Shown here: piece by piece, positions 1-9,500 of the stretch | Layout: each line of letters begins with the position of its first letter | Numbering within the stretch: position 1 is the stretch's first letter | Assembly: GCA_039969155.1 (NCBI GenBank) | Contig: JBDVOJ010000129.1 | Span: forward strand, 46,195 to 110,194 | Direction: 5' to 3' | DNA: 64,000 bases | Source: GCA-002733465 sp039969155 | GTDB lineage: Bacteria > Pseudomonadota > Gammaproteobacteria > Enterobacterales > Kangiellaceae | Made by a program: the position numbers and the translations under genes | Notes under the pieces: generated by a model | The model's input: the letters and a program-made list of their open reading frames with translations, nothing else | What the model was told of the DNA's origin: nothing | Database searches by the model: none

Positions 1-323
1 TATTTATTTTCTGCACCATCCTTAGAAATCTTAAAACCTGCCTGAATCAACCGTTCGATAGTCCCATCTATATCATTAGTGACATAAGCGAAATGAGCTA
101 AGCCAACCTGGTGTCCTGCGAGCTCGCGATTACTACCTTCACCATTATCACTGATCGCTATGTACTGGAAATCATCTCCAAAGTGTAACCACTTTCTCGG
201 TTTTCCGTACCAATCGCCTTCTCCTTGCTCACGAATTTTCCAATGCGGAAACGCCGCTTGGTAAAAAGCTAACATCTTGTCAACGTCTTTAACCACTAAG
301 TTAATGTGTTCTAAATAAATCAT
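1..323 (-). CDS. VOC (glyoxalase/bleomycin-resistance) family protein, partial
   Basis: The first 107 codons are inside the window; the 3' end lies beyond the left edge. The protein opens MIYLEHINLVVKDVDKMLAF, the first beta strand and helix of a vicinal-oxygen-chelate module, followed by a WLHFGDD strand and a GLAHFAYVTNDIDG strand that begins the second half. His6 and the His of GLAHFAY are the usual metal-ligand positions, so it is probably a single-domain metal-dependent lyase or dioxygenase-like enzyme; the substrate cannot be told. It is divergent from soxR with a SoxR box between. On its own strand that box sits in a promoter with the 19-bp spacer of E. coli soxS, so this gene is the likely SoxR target. 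A GGGAG ribosome site precedes the ATG at 323. Confidence 0.85.
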   Translation of the reverse strand, partial: MIYLEHINLVVKDVDKMLAFYQAAFPHWKIREQGEGDWYGKPRKWLHFGDDFQYIAISDNGEGSNRELAGHQVGLAHFAYVTNDIDGTIERLIQAGFKISKDGAENK

Positions 324-363
324 TTTTTCATCTCCCGTTGTTTGAACAATTACTAAGTTTCAA

Positions 364-394
364 ATCCTAATACCTCAGGTTAGGTTGAGGTAAA
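364..394 (-). promoter_or_regulatory. SoxR-activated promoter for the VOC gene
   Basis: Read on the minus strand, a -35 element TTTACC (394-389) and a -10 element TAGGAT (369-364) are separated by 19 bp, and the SoxR dyad fills the spacer. The overlong 19-bp spacer with a central dyad is the hallmark of MerR/SoxR-activated promoters, and TTTACCTCAA matches the start of the E. coli soxS promoter. Confidence 0.75.
373..390. promoter_or_regulatory. SoxR box
   Basis: CCTCAGGTTAGGTTGAGG is an imperfect 18-bp dyad matching the enteric soxbox CCTCAAGTTAACTTGAGG at 15 of 18 positions. It lies between soxR and the divergent VOC gene. Recognition by the SoxR encoded next door is inference, but strong. 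Confidence 0.8.
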
Positions 395-413
395 GCAAAA
401 TTAGAACTAAAAT
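385..413 (+). promoter_or_regulatory. Putative soxR promoter
   Basis: TTGAGG (385-390) and TAAAAT (408-413) are separated by 17 bp on the soxR strand. The -35 overlaps the SoxR box, so SoxR bound to the box would probably repress its own gene while activating the divergent one. An AAGGAG ribosome site at 423-428 precedes the ATG at 434. Confidence 0.5.
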
Positions 414-433
414 AGGTTGTATAAGGAGAAACT

Positions 434-898
434 ATGAAAACTATAGAGTGGAGTGTCGGTCGAGTGGCAAGTCGATGTGGCGTGAAGATCAGCACGTTGC
501 ATTTCTACGAGGAAAAAGGGCTGATTCAAAGTTGGCGCAACTCGGGTAATCAGCGGAGATACAAACCAGATGTGCTGCGTCGGGTTGCCATTATCAAAGC
601 GGCGCAGAAAATGGGAATTAGTTTAGAGTCCATAAAAAGTGCTTTTGCAACATTGCCGAATAATCGAACACCTTCGGCTAAAGATTGGGAAAAGCTTTCT
701 CTAGGATGGCGAGACGAACTAAACGCGCGGATTAATTACCTTGAGCGATTAAGAGATTCTATAACAGGATGCATAGGCTGTGGTTGCTTATCCATGAAAA
801 ATTGTCCTATCTATAACATGGATGATAAGCTAGCCGTCGAAGGGAGTGGACCGATTATTTTAGAAAGAATGAATAATGTATCTGTAGAAAATAAGTGA
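434..898 (+). CDS. soxR: Redox-sensitive MerR-family activator SoxR
   Basis: A 154-residue one-component regulator. An N-terminal MerR winged HTH (about residues 8-75, with STLHFYEEKGLI and the NSGNQRRY wing) is followed by a dimerisation helix. The four cysteines of the [2Fe-2S] cluster are Cys113, Cys116, Cys118 and Cys124, in the CX2CXCX5C spacing of E. coli SoxR. Oxidation of the cluster by redox-cycling compounds switches the bound dimer to activation. No soxS is seen nearby, which fits the non-enteric pattern in which SoxR controls its targets directly. The start is supported by AAGGAG seven bases upstream of the ATG. The downstream 240 bases hold nothing recognisable apart from the next gene's leader. 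Confidence 0.95.
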   Translation: MKTIEWSVGRVASRCGVKISTLHFYEEKGLIQSWRNSGNQRRYKPDVLRRVAIIKAAQKMGISLESIKSAFATLPNNRTPSAKDWEKLSLGWRDELNARINYLERLRDSITGCIGCGCLSMKNCPIYNMDDKLAVEGSGPIILERMNNVSVENK

Positions 899-1140
899 TA
901 AAAATCACAATAATGCCATTCCTAAGACTGGTCGGTTCAATTGTTATAAACTTAGGCTTTAGAATGCTTTATTGAGTGACATTAAAAAATCACCACGCTA
1001 TGAACAAACTTAAAATCTTGTCAAAATAGAATGACACTCTACAATGTTAGTCAATGACATGATTGTATGTGCAGAGAACAATACTCGAAATTTCTAGCGA
1101 TATCAGGTTTGATTTTGAAGTACTTTTCTCATTAGGCACT

Positions 1141-1875
1141 ATGAAGCAAGATAAAAACGTGAACAAACGGATAAGACCATTGGATAATAGTATTCTTAGA
1201 CTAATTAATAGAAGTTCAAGGAGAGCATTGTTGGTCGGGCTCTGCCTATTATCAACAAACGCTTTTTCCGAAACCATCGAAGGACGTATTTCGTTAACCG
1301 GTAAGCACGCCGATGAGGCGGAAATAAGCGATGTGATTGTCTATTTTGAACCAGAGAAAAAAGTTTTAGCTACCCCGCTTGACACTCCTTATCAGATAAA
1401 AATGAAAGGTAAAGCCTATCACCCTCGAGTATCTGCAATTCCATTGGGAAGCCAAATTCAAATATCAAACCATGATAGTATACTGCATAACGCATTTTCG
1501 CCATCTCGGTCTAACCCCTTTGATTTAGGCTTATATGGAAAGAGTGATGGTAAAATACATCAGTTTAAACATGCCGGAGTGGTGCGAATATTTTGTAACG
1601 TGCACTTTCGGATGGTGGCATACGTTTTAGTACTGGATACTCCATTTTATACCAGTGTCGATCATAGCGGTTATTTCTCATTAGCCAACTTACCTAGCGG
1701 TAAGGGAGTTATTACAATATGGCATGAGCGAGCGAAAAGAGTATTAAAAAAGGTAGAGTTGCCGCTAGTTAAAGATATACAAATAGAATTACCAATCACC
1801 AAGCGGCGCATCCCCGAGCACAAAAATAAATCCGGCAGAAGCTATAAGAAAAAACGTCGAAGTAGGAGATATTAG
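1141..1875 (+). CDS. Secreted cupredoxin-like protein (methylamine-utilisation-protein-like)
   Basis: About 244 residues from the ATG at 1141; the frame is open upstream to a TTG at 1063, and a GTG at 1159 is also possible. A hydrophobic stretch RALLVGLCLLSTNAFSE (about 28-44) is a signal peptide after a long basic n-region. The mature part resembles a single cupredoxin fold: His116 (ILHNAFS) and the C-terminal loop Cys152, His155, Met158 (CX2HX2M) form a type-1 copper ligand set. The segment after it, ending in a conserved TIWHE, is common in proteins annotated methylamine utilisation protein in marine Gammaproteobacteria, although no mau genes are here. The last 30 residues are very rich in Lys/Arg. 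It is the first gene of a three-gene operon with the kinase (2 bases downstream) and a beta-barrel. Copper binding is predicted from motif only. Confidence 0.7.
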   Translation: MKQDKNVNKRIRPLDNSILRLINRSSRRALLVGLCLLSTNAFSETIEGRISLTGKHADEAEISDVIVYFEPEKKVLATPLDTPYQIKMKGKAYHPRVSAIPLGSQIQISNHDSILHNAFSPSRSNPFDLGLYGKSDGKIHQFKHAGVVRIFCNVHFRMVAYVLVLDTPFYTSVDHSGYFSLANLPSGKGVITIWHERAKRVLKKVELPLVKDIQIELPITKRRIPEHKNKSGRSYKKKRRSRRY

Positions 1876-1877
1876 GA

Positions 1878-4532
1878 ATGAATAAAAAAGGATTTCGAAT
1901 TTCATTAGGGACACGAGTGTTCCTAATGACCAGTCTATTACTTGTATTCGCCTTAGGTTCCATTGTTGCCACTACTTATAACGTGGGTGAGGAAGTCTCG
2001 GAGAATAGTGTCAATGAATCCATCAATAATAGTTTGGCCTTACAAAATTATTTTCGGCAACTTAATGATCGAGAGTTACTCATTGTACTAGATGGCTTCG
2101 CAAGTGACCCAAACTTTTCTGCTTACGTGGCGGAAGCCGTGGATACTCCCGAAGGTGAGGACAACGATTTAGCTTCAATCGAGGATTTATTATCCGATCG
2201 AAAAGAAGAGGCAGAGCTCGACTTCATTATTTTGTTAGATCCTGAAGGAAAAGTCATAATTCATACCAATAATCCAGCGCTTAGCGGACGTGACTATTCT
2301 AGTAAACAGTTTATTGAACCCGTTATAGCAGAGCTGACAGAAGCGACGGGTATTTGGCTTGAAAATGAACAAATGTACCAAGTCGCGATTATGCCAATCT
2401 CTATTGATTTTGAGCTAGTTGGGTTTGTAATTGCCGGATTAGCAATCGATAAGAACCTAGCCAATGAAATGAAGAAAGTAGGAGGCGCCGACACGCTTTT
2501 CTTGATAGCCAAGAACGATCAATTAATGAACGTCGCAACGACTTTGGATGTTGCTCAGGCCGATCAAGTTTTATCAACATTGAAGGCACAACTTTTACCG
2601 AAGCTGAACTCTGGTGATTCAACCGATAAGTTAAAGATAGAATTAGATGACCAAACTTGGTCGGTACAAACTGTTCCGCTTTCGGAAAAAGAAAACCAAC
2701 AGATACCTTTATTTATTATTCTATCTTCAGAAAGCAAGTACATGGAAGGGTACGATAAGATTTTTAAGATCACTTTGATCGCCGCCATCTTGGCAATTGC
2801 AATCTCCATTATCATGTCGGTGTTTTTAACCTCAAGTATACTGACGCCTTTAAGAAAGCTTGCTCTCGCTACTAAGTCGGCAGCGAAGGGAGTCTATATG
2901 GAGCGCGTTGGATTATCTGGAAAAGATGAATTGGCGATGTTATCAAATTCTATCGATAGTTTGTTAAGTGATCTACGTGACAAACAAGACATGCAAGATT
3001 ATATCACTAAGCTTTCGAAAATTTTACCTGAAGAAAAGACCAACGCACCAAAAGTCGATGCTAATCAAAAATTACCGGTAACGAGTGACGAGTATTTAAT
3101 ATTGGCTATAGACGTTAACGGAATGATTTCTTTAGATACTCAACCCAAAGAAGCTTTGAATGATTTGCAGATAATGAACGATATTATCGTAGCTCAAATT
3201 GAAAATTTGAATGGCATATTGGTACGCTTGGGTAATGGCCTTTTCGTAGCAGCATTTTCTATAAAACAAGCTCAAAATAGTGTGTTGAGTATTTATTCTG
3301 CGGCTGGTGCAATTGACAAAAGTTTTATCGAACAGAAGATTAGTAGTGAGTCCACTGGAGCTAAATATAGCCTTTCAAAAGGATTATGTTATGTCGGAAA
3401 CATAGTCTCCAATTACTCTTGGCAGCGCGTTATATTCGGAAAACCAATAAAACAAGCAACTCGATTATTAGAAGAAGCAAAAATTAATAGAATATTGGCC
3501 ACTAACGATATCTATAAGATGATTAAACAACCCTTAATTGAAGAAGGCATTTCAATTAAGGGAGTTAAAGGTCGCATATCGGGAAAGACCTTATGCAGTT
3601 TAGATTTGAAAGCCGCGCATGATTATGTGAATCCTTTAACGCCCGAACAAACTCAAATGCGCCAAACTATGTTTACTCGACAGCCAAAGCTTCAATCGTC
3701 ATTTGAGTTGACCTCTGGAAGTGTATTCGCAGAACGTTACGAAATAGTTTCATCCCTCGGAAAAGGCAGCATGGGGCTGGTCTTCAAAGCCATCGATCGC
3801 GAACTCAGCGAAGCGGTCGCGATTAAGATTTTAAGAAAGGAAATCGCAGAGGATAAAGAACACTTAGAACGGCTACGAAGTGAAATAAAACTCGCTAGGC
3901 GGGTAACTCACCCCAATATCTTGCGTACGTATGACCTTGGCAAAGTGGATGATACGCCTTTCCTCTCGATGGAGTATGTTCGAGGAATGACCCTTAGATA
4001 TCTTATAGACAACTCCGGGAAACTCCCCTATTCAGCAGCATTAAGAGTTACTCGACAGCTATGCGACGGCATTGATAGCGTGCACCAATTAGGCATACTT
4101 CACCGAGATATTAAAGCTGAAAATGTGATTCTCGAGCCAAGCGGTAACCTTAAGTTAATGGATTTTGGCATAGCGCGAACCATCAAGAAATCAGAGATAG
4201 ATAGCCTGGATGAAGGAATGTTCATCGGTACACCTAGCTATGCTTCACCGGAACAAGTACAGGGTGCAGAGTTAGGTCCAGCCTCTGATATCTATTCACT
4301 GGGTATTTTGATGACTGAAATATTTACTGGATGTTTACCAATTACCGGGGATAGCGTCAGAGATATTTGTTTAGCCCATGTGACCAAGGCCCCGACCAAA
4401 CCGTCGGAATTCTGGCCCGACATTCCGGAAGAACTAGAGAAAATAATACTAAGATGTTTGCAAAAGAAGCCGAGTGATCGATATTTAAGTATTGAACTAT
4501 TAGTTAAAGACTTTGAGGGATTACAAGCATGA
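1878..4532 (+). CDS. Membrane Ser/Thr protein kinase with Cache, HAMP and degenerate cyclase-like domains
   Basis: An 884-residue sensor kinase. A first TM helix (about 13-32) and a second (about 296-318) flank a periplasmic Cache-like sensor of roughly 260 residues. HAMP follows (about 319-372). Residues 400-580 look like a class III nucleotide-cyclase homology domain (GLCYVGNIV, then VIFGKPIKQATRLLEEAK), but the second metal Asp appears replaced by Asn453 in RLGNGLFVAAF, so it is probably a non-catalytic module. A complete Hanks-type kinase closes the protein: glycine loop GKGSMGLV (628-635), Lys650, Glu669, HRDIKAEN (742-749, Asp744), DFG 762-764, and SPE 790-792. The kinase active site is therefore intact. 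The ATG lies 2 bases after the preceding stop, and the stop overlaps the next ATG (ATGA), so the three products are probably made together. Phosphorylation targets are unknown. Confidence 0.88.
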   Translation: MNKKGFRISLGTRVFLMTSLLLVFALGSIVATTYNVGEEVSENSVNESINNSLALQNYFRQLNDRELLIVLDGFASDPNFSAYVAEAVDTPEGEDNDLASIEDLLSDRKEEAELDFIILLDPEGKVIIHTNNPALSGRDYSSKQFIEPVIAELTEATGIWLENEQMYQVAIMPISIDFELVGFVIAGLAIDKNLANEMKKVGGADTLFLIAKNDQLMNVATTLDVAQADQVLSTLKAQLLPKLNSGDSTDKLKIELDDQTWSVQTVPLSEKENQQIPLFIILSSESKYMEGYDKIFKITLIAAILAIAISIIMSVFLTSSILTPLRKLALATKSAAKGVYMERVGLSGKDELAMLSNSIDSLLSDLRDKQDMQDYITKLSKILPEEKTNAPKVDANQKLPVTSDEYLILAIDVNGMISLDTQPKEALNDLQIMNDIIVAQIENLNGILVRLGNGLFVAAFSIKQAQNSVLSIYSAAGAIDKSFIEQKISSESTGAKYSLSKGLCYVGNIVSNYSWQRVIFGKPIKQATRLLEEAKINRILATNDIYKMIKQPLIEEGISIKGVKGRISGKTLCSLDLKAAHDYVNPLTPEQTQMRQTMFTRQPKLQSSFELTSGSVFAERYEIVSSLGKGSMGLVFKAIDRELSEAVAIKILRKEIAEDKEHLERLRSEIKLARRVTHPNILRTYDLGKVDDTPFLSMEYVRGMTLRYLIDNSGKLPYSAALRVTRQLCDGIDSVHQLGILHRDIKAENVILEPSGNLKLMDFGIARTIKKSEIDSLDEGMFIGTPSYASPEQVQGAELGPASDIYSLGILMTEIFTGCLPITGDSVRDICLAHVTKAPTKPSEFWPDIPEELEKIILRCLQKKPSDRYLSIELLVKDFEGLQA

Positions 4533-5578
4533 TTAAATTAATAGGATACATATTTGTTGCACTGATGATGTGTAGTTCACCAGGCTTACTTGCTGAGTTT
4601 GAAGACCAAACCATTGGTGAGCTGAGTGGAGAAGTCCTGCTTCTTTCAGAAGACACTTCCGGGCTGCCTAATGGCCGAGAAGACTTAACGCGAAGCCGGT
4701 TATTTTTGTGGTTAGAATTGGAAGCGCCTATCAATGAAAGTTTTTCTTTTGGAGTATCAGTTTATGGAAACTTAGGTACTGACAAAGAAGAGGACAACCG
4801 AAGGAATTTAGATAATTCGCCTTCCAATACCACTGAATTTGATCAAGTTTATCTCGACTGGAATTTTTCAGAAGAAGGTTTCCTAAGAATGGGAAAACAG
4901 TATATTCCTACAAGGTTATCAAGCATGTTTTGGGATAAAGACATTAGTTCGGTCGGCCTAAGTATAAGTCAAGATTGGCTAGATGATCAGGAAAACGAAT
5001 ACCAACTTAGCGCGGGAAGTTACACTGTGGAGCATCTGTTTAGCGAGGAGACTAAGTTATCGTTCGCAGACTTCCATTTTACAGTTCCCGTTGCTGATAT
5101 ATTTTTATCTTCGGGCCTGACATTAATGCATGTAACCGATACTGAATTTCTTTTACAAGACAATGTACAACGAACCAATACCCCTGAAGCACTACAAGAA
5201 GGATTCGAAATAGCCTCAGTCGACTTATCACTTAATTTTTCAATATTAGGACAATCCGTTACCACCGGTGTTGAAGCATCTAAGAATTTCGCTATCGATG
5301 AAGCTAATCAGGCCTATCGAGTTAATCTAATTGTTGGTGATAATGCGGTCGAAGGCGGCTGGCAATTTAATTTACATTACCAAGACATCGAACGAGATGC
5401 ATCGGTAGCCGCCTATGTGGATGACGATTGGTGGTTTGCTACATGGATGAACGGATATCGTCTCTCTACATCCTATGGAATCACCGAGGATACCTTTGTG
5501 CAACTCAGCTACTTTGATGAAAAATTGCAAATAAACAATACCAAAAGAATCTTTTTGGAACTACGCTCTTTTTTCTAA
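4529..5578 (+). CDS. Predicted outer-membrane beta-barrel protein
   Basis: A 349-residue protein with a signal peptide (hydrophobic VALMMCSSPGLLA, cleavage near residue 22). The rest shows alternating amphipathic strands rich in Tyr, Trp, Phe and acidic turns, and ends in FLELRSFF; a terminal Phe is the usual outer-membrane barrel sorting signal. No catalytic motif is seen. It overlaps the kinase stop by four bases and is the last gene of the operon. It may be a porin-like channel or the outer-membrane partner of the cupredoxin-like protein. I cannot name the family. Confidence 0.65.
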   Translation: MIKLIGYIFVALMMCSSPGLLAEFEDQTIGELSGEVLLLSEDTSGLPNGREDLTRSRLFLWLELEAPINESFSFGVSVYGNLGTDKEEDNRRNLDNSPSNTTEFDQVYLDWNFSEEGFLRMGKQYIPTRLSSMFWDKDISSVGLSISQDWLDDQENEYQLSAGSYTVEHLFSEETKLSFADFHFTVPVADIFLSSGLTLMHVTDTEFLLQDNVQRTNTPEALQEGFEIASVDLSLNFSILGQSVTTGVEASKNFAIDEANQAYRVNLIVGDNAVEGGWQFNLHYQDIERDASVAAYVDDDWWFATWMNGYRLSTSYGITEDTFVQLSYFDEKLQINNTKRIFLELRSFF

Positions 5579-5602
5579 GAACTATCAGGCTATCAGTAAC
5601 TT

Positions 5603-5626
5603 GCGACCGCTTAAATACGTGGTCGC
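5603..5626. terminator. Hairpin between convergent genes
   Basis: GCGACC (5603-5608) pairs with GGTCGC (5621-5626) around a 12-base AT-rich loop, just after the barrel gene and overlapping the 3' end of the opposite gene. There is no clear T tract, so bidirectional termination is only possible. Confidence 0.35.
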
Positions 5627-6312
5627 TCAAGACGTTTTATTTCTTGCATAAGCGAAAAGTAATCACTAGCAACTCGCTTTTTCTTACGTTCTGCACTGCG
5701 ATGATTTCTTTTACTCTTCTTTCCACAGCTTAGTTCTCCAGAAGCAGAACGGCAGGTCTTTTCCAACTTTTCTAACTCTTTTGAAGCTGACTGATATACA
5801 TTGATAATGTCGTCCGCAACTTCTTTATAGTAAAGCTTGAGTGTTTCTTGAGAAATTGACACTTCGCAGGAGCTACTCAATAATGATTTATTGGATCGCG
5901 AATAGTTCCTCGCATAGTTTCTCGATGAGGTCATAGAGCGACGTGATTTTATCGAGCGTTCATGAGAGTCCCAAGCAGAATGTAACCTCCGCAATGCGTT
6001 TAAAACACGGTATTTGATGCTTTGGCTATAGACTTTATTTCTTTCGCCACAAATACAACCAGTTTCAGTGCATCGAGCGGTTTCTACAGAATAAAGTGGT
6101 TTATCAAACCACGAAGAATGAATACCAGAAACTTGAGCCTTCTTCTTAGATTCAATCTTTCTTTCTACTCCCGACTCGCAGGGCTCTTGTTGGAAGGTGA
6201 TTTTACCTTCTGAAGTTGTGCATTGGAATATTTCTGCTGTAGCCTTATTTGAGATGCTGAAAACTATTAGTATTATTACCAACCGAACTACCATGACCAA
6301 CGCCTTACTCAT
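5611..6312 (-). CDS. DUF4124-type secreted protein
   Basis: A 233-residue protein with an N-terminal signal peptide (VVRLVIILIVFSISNKATA) followed by EIFQCTTSEGKITFQQEPCE, the compact DUF4124 pattern with its two cysteines. The remainder is a long, highly basic Ser/Lys/Arg-rich helical region with further cysteines (GCICGERN; CRSASGELSCGKKSKR), longer than most DUF4124 proteins. It is convergent with the barrel gene. Function unknown; probably periplasmic or envelope-associated. Confidence 0.7.
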   Translation of the reverse strand: MSKALVMVVRLVIILIVFSISNKATAEIFQCTTSEGKITFQQEPCESGVERKIESKKKAQVSGIHSSWFDKPLYSVETARCTETGCICGERNKVYSQSIKYRVLNALRRLHSAWDSHERSIKSRRSMTSSRNYARNYSRSNKSLLSSSCEVSISQETLKLYYKEVADDIINVYQSASKELEKLEKTCRSASGELSCGKKSKRNHRSAERKKKRVASDYFSLMQEIKRLERPRI

Positions 6313-6473
6313 ACAACCTATTAAGAATGACTCTTATCTGCAATAAGAATAGCATTAATCGACCAAAAAACGAATCATCAGTTCGTGTAGATTTGCATGC
6401 CTATTTACTTTCTGTTCACAAGGACCACAGTCTTCCGTTTTGTCAAGGGTTTGCTACTACACAATAATCTAAT

Positions 6474-6508
6474 TACTAGATACTAGATACTAGATACTAG
6501 ATACTAGA
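6474..6508. repeat. Five perfect tandem copies of TACTAGA
   Basis: Five contiguous 7-bp units, TACTAGA, run without a mismatch from 6474 to 6508, between the DUF4124 gene and the 3' end of the sensor kinase gene. Each unit contains CTAG. It is outside any coding frame I accept. It may be slippage-prone microsatellite DNA or a binding-site cluster; the sequence does not decide. Confidence 0.9.
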
Positions 6509-6539
6509 GATAATGACCCTTTTTACACTATTAGTGAGC

Positions 6540-9500
6540 TCATTTATACTCCGGAAGAATAATTGTAAATTTTGTGCCTACATTGGGTTGACTAGTTACA
6601 TCAATCGTTCCATCCATCTCGGACACAATACTCAACGCAACCGACAACCCCAACCCTGTCCCGAGCCCTTTAACTTTAGTTGATACAAATGGTTCAAATA
6701 TAGTTTTTAAGAAATCGCTGGACATTCCATGCCCATCGTCTTCTATCGTAATTGACACATAGCTCTGTTGAGCATCTACAAATTTTCTACTAACGATTTT
6801 TATTCGACCTCTTTCTTCAACCGCATGAACTGAGTTAATCAGTATATTTACCAGCAATTGATTGAATTTAGTACTATTCCCATACACAAATAGGTCTTCT
6901 TGGTTTTCTATCAAGAATTGGATTCTTTTAGGGGCGGATACTTTAACAAAATCTGTCGACTCGAGAATTATCTTACTGATGTCTATCCTTTCCTTTTCCG
7001 AGTGGCGACTAGTTCGGCTTAAATCAAGCATTTGTTGAACAATGTTCTTGGCTCTATTTGCAGCCTTTCTAATTCTTTCTAATCGCTTACCCGTTTTACT
7101 ACTAGATGGATCCTTATCGATTAATTCAATCGAACCAAGTATGGGGGTTAATATGTTGTTAAAATCGTGAGCGACTCCACTGGCCATCGTTCCTATTGTT
7201 TTCATTTTTTGTGATTGTAATAACTGTTCCGAAAGCGATTTACTTTCCTGTTTAAGCCATATTTTTGCCATCTGATCAGCTAACTCTTTAGCAAAGTTAA
7301 TTTCATCTTCTTTCCAATTCTTAATCCGCTTAGTTTGTTCAATACAAACGACCCCCAAAACTCCATTTACAACGTTAATAGGCGCATCTAATAGCGACTT
7401 GATATTATGAGGACGAGCGTAAAGTTCTGTAAATTCTGAAGTAGCCGGATGTTTTTCTATATCCGAGGCTTCGATCACTCTTTCCGACTTTAAGGCCTCG
7501 AAGTAATTAGGAAAGTCAGACTGATTGAGTACCATTTTAGATTGATGTTTCTGATCACTACGCAAATACAAACAAACGCATTCAATGGATTTTTTGTTAG
7601 AGGAATAGAGCCAAATACTAGCTCGCTCAACGTCCAATATTTGAGTAACAATTTGAGTAACATACTTAGCGGCTTGCTCAAATGTAAACTCCTCTAAGGC
7701 AATACTCGTAGCGAGCCTAATGATCGCTCCTTGCTCTAATACTCTTCGTTTAGCAACTATAAATTTTTCTCTAGTCTTCTTTCGAATTTTAGTCACGTCA
7801 TCCATAACGAGCATATACTGCTTGTCTTTCTCGCCATTTTGTATTCTGGATATAGAAAACTTTAGTATGATATTACTACCGTCAGAATAGCGTAAATTTC
7901 TTTCAAATTCGTATTGGTTTTGATTAATCGTCCGCTGGATATCGTAGTTAGAAATGCGTTTATTAAACGTCGATAGCGTAATTTCCTCCAATGATCTAGA
8001 TAAAACTCTATCCTTTTCAAGCTGGAAGATCTTGGCAAATGCTAAATTGCATTCTAGTACTATGAATTCCCGGTCTTTGTACTCTATGATAGAAACGCCA
8101 TTACTAGCCGAGTCTACGGCTAATTTATTGAGTACCAAAGATTTTTCTAGTTTTTGCCGAGAATCGATTTCGTTTTGAAGTTCTTTATTGTGCTTCCTTA
8201 CTGCCACAAATCGTAACTGATAAACGGCGTATAAGAAGGAAGCTACAACGCTTAGCAAAATTAAGCTAAACCATGCAGATTTCCAAAAAGGAGGATGAAT
8301 AACAATAGCTAGAACATCATTACTAGTGACCCAATTCGAGCCTAAGGTACGAGCTCTTACAGAAATTGAATATCTGCCTGGAACAAGGCCGGAAATTAAT
8401 ATTTCGTTCTTATCTCCTAACGAAATCCATTTGTCAGAAAACCCATCGATCAAATAAGAGTATTCAGTGTTCTTGGATGAGATGAAGTCCAAATTGGCAA
8501 ATGATAAAAAGAATCCGTTGTCCCTGTGATTAACTTCGATACTCTTTAACTTATTACCATGTATATTTACTTTCTTTTCAGTCGACAAAAACGAAATACT
8601 ATTCAATATTGGCGCATTTTGGGTGCTGTCTAAATGACGATGAAATTCGGTCAATTCGACCAACTGATTACTTCCGAAATAGATCCTGTTATCGACAGTC
8701 TTATGATATGCGCCAGCATTAAAATAGTTACTCGAAATCCCATCCTCATAACCGTAACTAACGAACTTCTCAGATTTTAAATCGAATCGATTTAACCCCA
8801 ATGCCGTACTCATCCAAACATCGCCAAACTGATCCATAATCAAGCCGTAAACCACATTGCTTAACAAACCATTCCCCTCGAAGAAATGATTAAACTTAAT
8901 ATCCTTGAGGGATTTAAGATTGCTTAAGCGAGTGATACCTCCTCCATAAGTAGCTACCCATAACTCGCCGTTGAGAACTTCTAATATCGATGTTACACCA
9001 ATATGGCTCAAGCTCTGTTTATTTTGGCGGTCATGTCCAAGATTAGAGAAGCTATCATCCAACTCGTTGTACAAATAAAGACCTCCACCATAGCTGCCTA
9101 TCCAAATTCTTCTTTGACTATCTTCATAGATCACTGACACATTGAGATTGGTTATACCGCTGCTTTTATTGAAACTCCTGGGACTCACGGATAAGCCATC
9201 ACCGTTTGGATACCGGTATAAACCGCCACCTGAAGTGGCTACCCAAACGCGTCCGCTAGAATCTTGAAATATTGAATTTATTCGTTCAACCGCAAGCTCA
9301 GAGTCAAGATCAAGTCTGGTTAATATATGCTTTTCTAAATCCATTTGAAAAAGGCCTTGGTTATAGCTTCCCAGCCATAACCTATCTTTGTCATCAAACA
9401 TCAATGCAGATATAGAATCAACTTCAATCCCCCGAACTTTGTTCAGCTTAGATAAGTCCGGAGCGCTGGCAGAAAGCAAACCTAAACCGTCGGTCCCAAC

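Noticed and set aside
1063..1140. TTG start for a 270-residue cupredoxin-like protein
   Set aside because: It places 54 residues before the signal peptide; the ATG at 1141 is more plausible.
6474..6508. Short CRISPR-like array
   Set aside because: The units are seven bases and contiguous, with no spacers.
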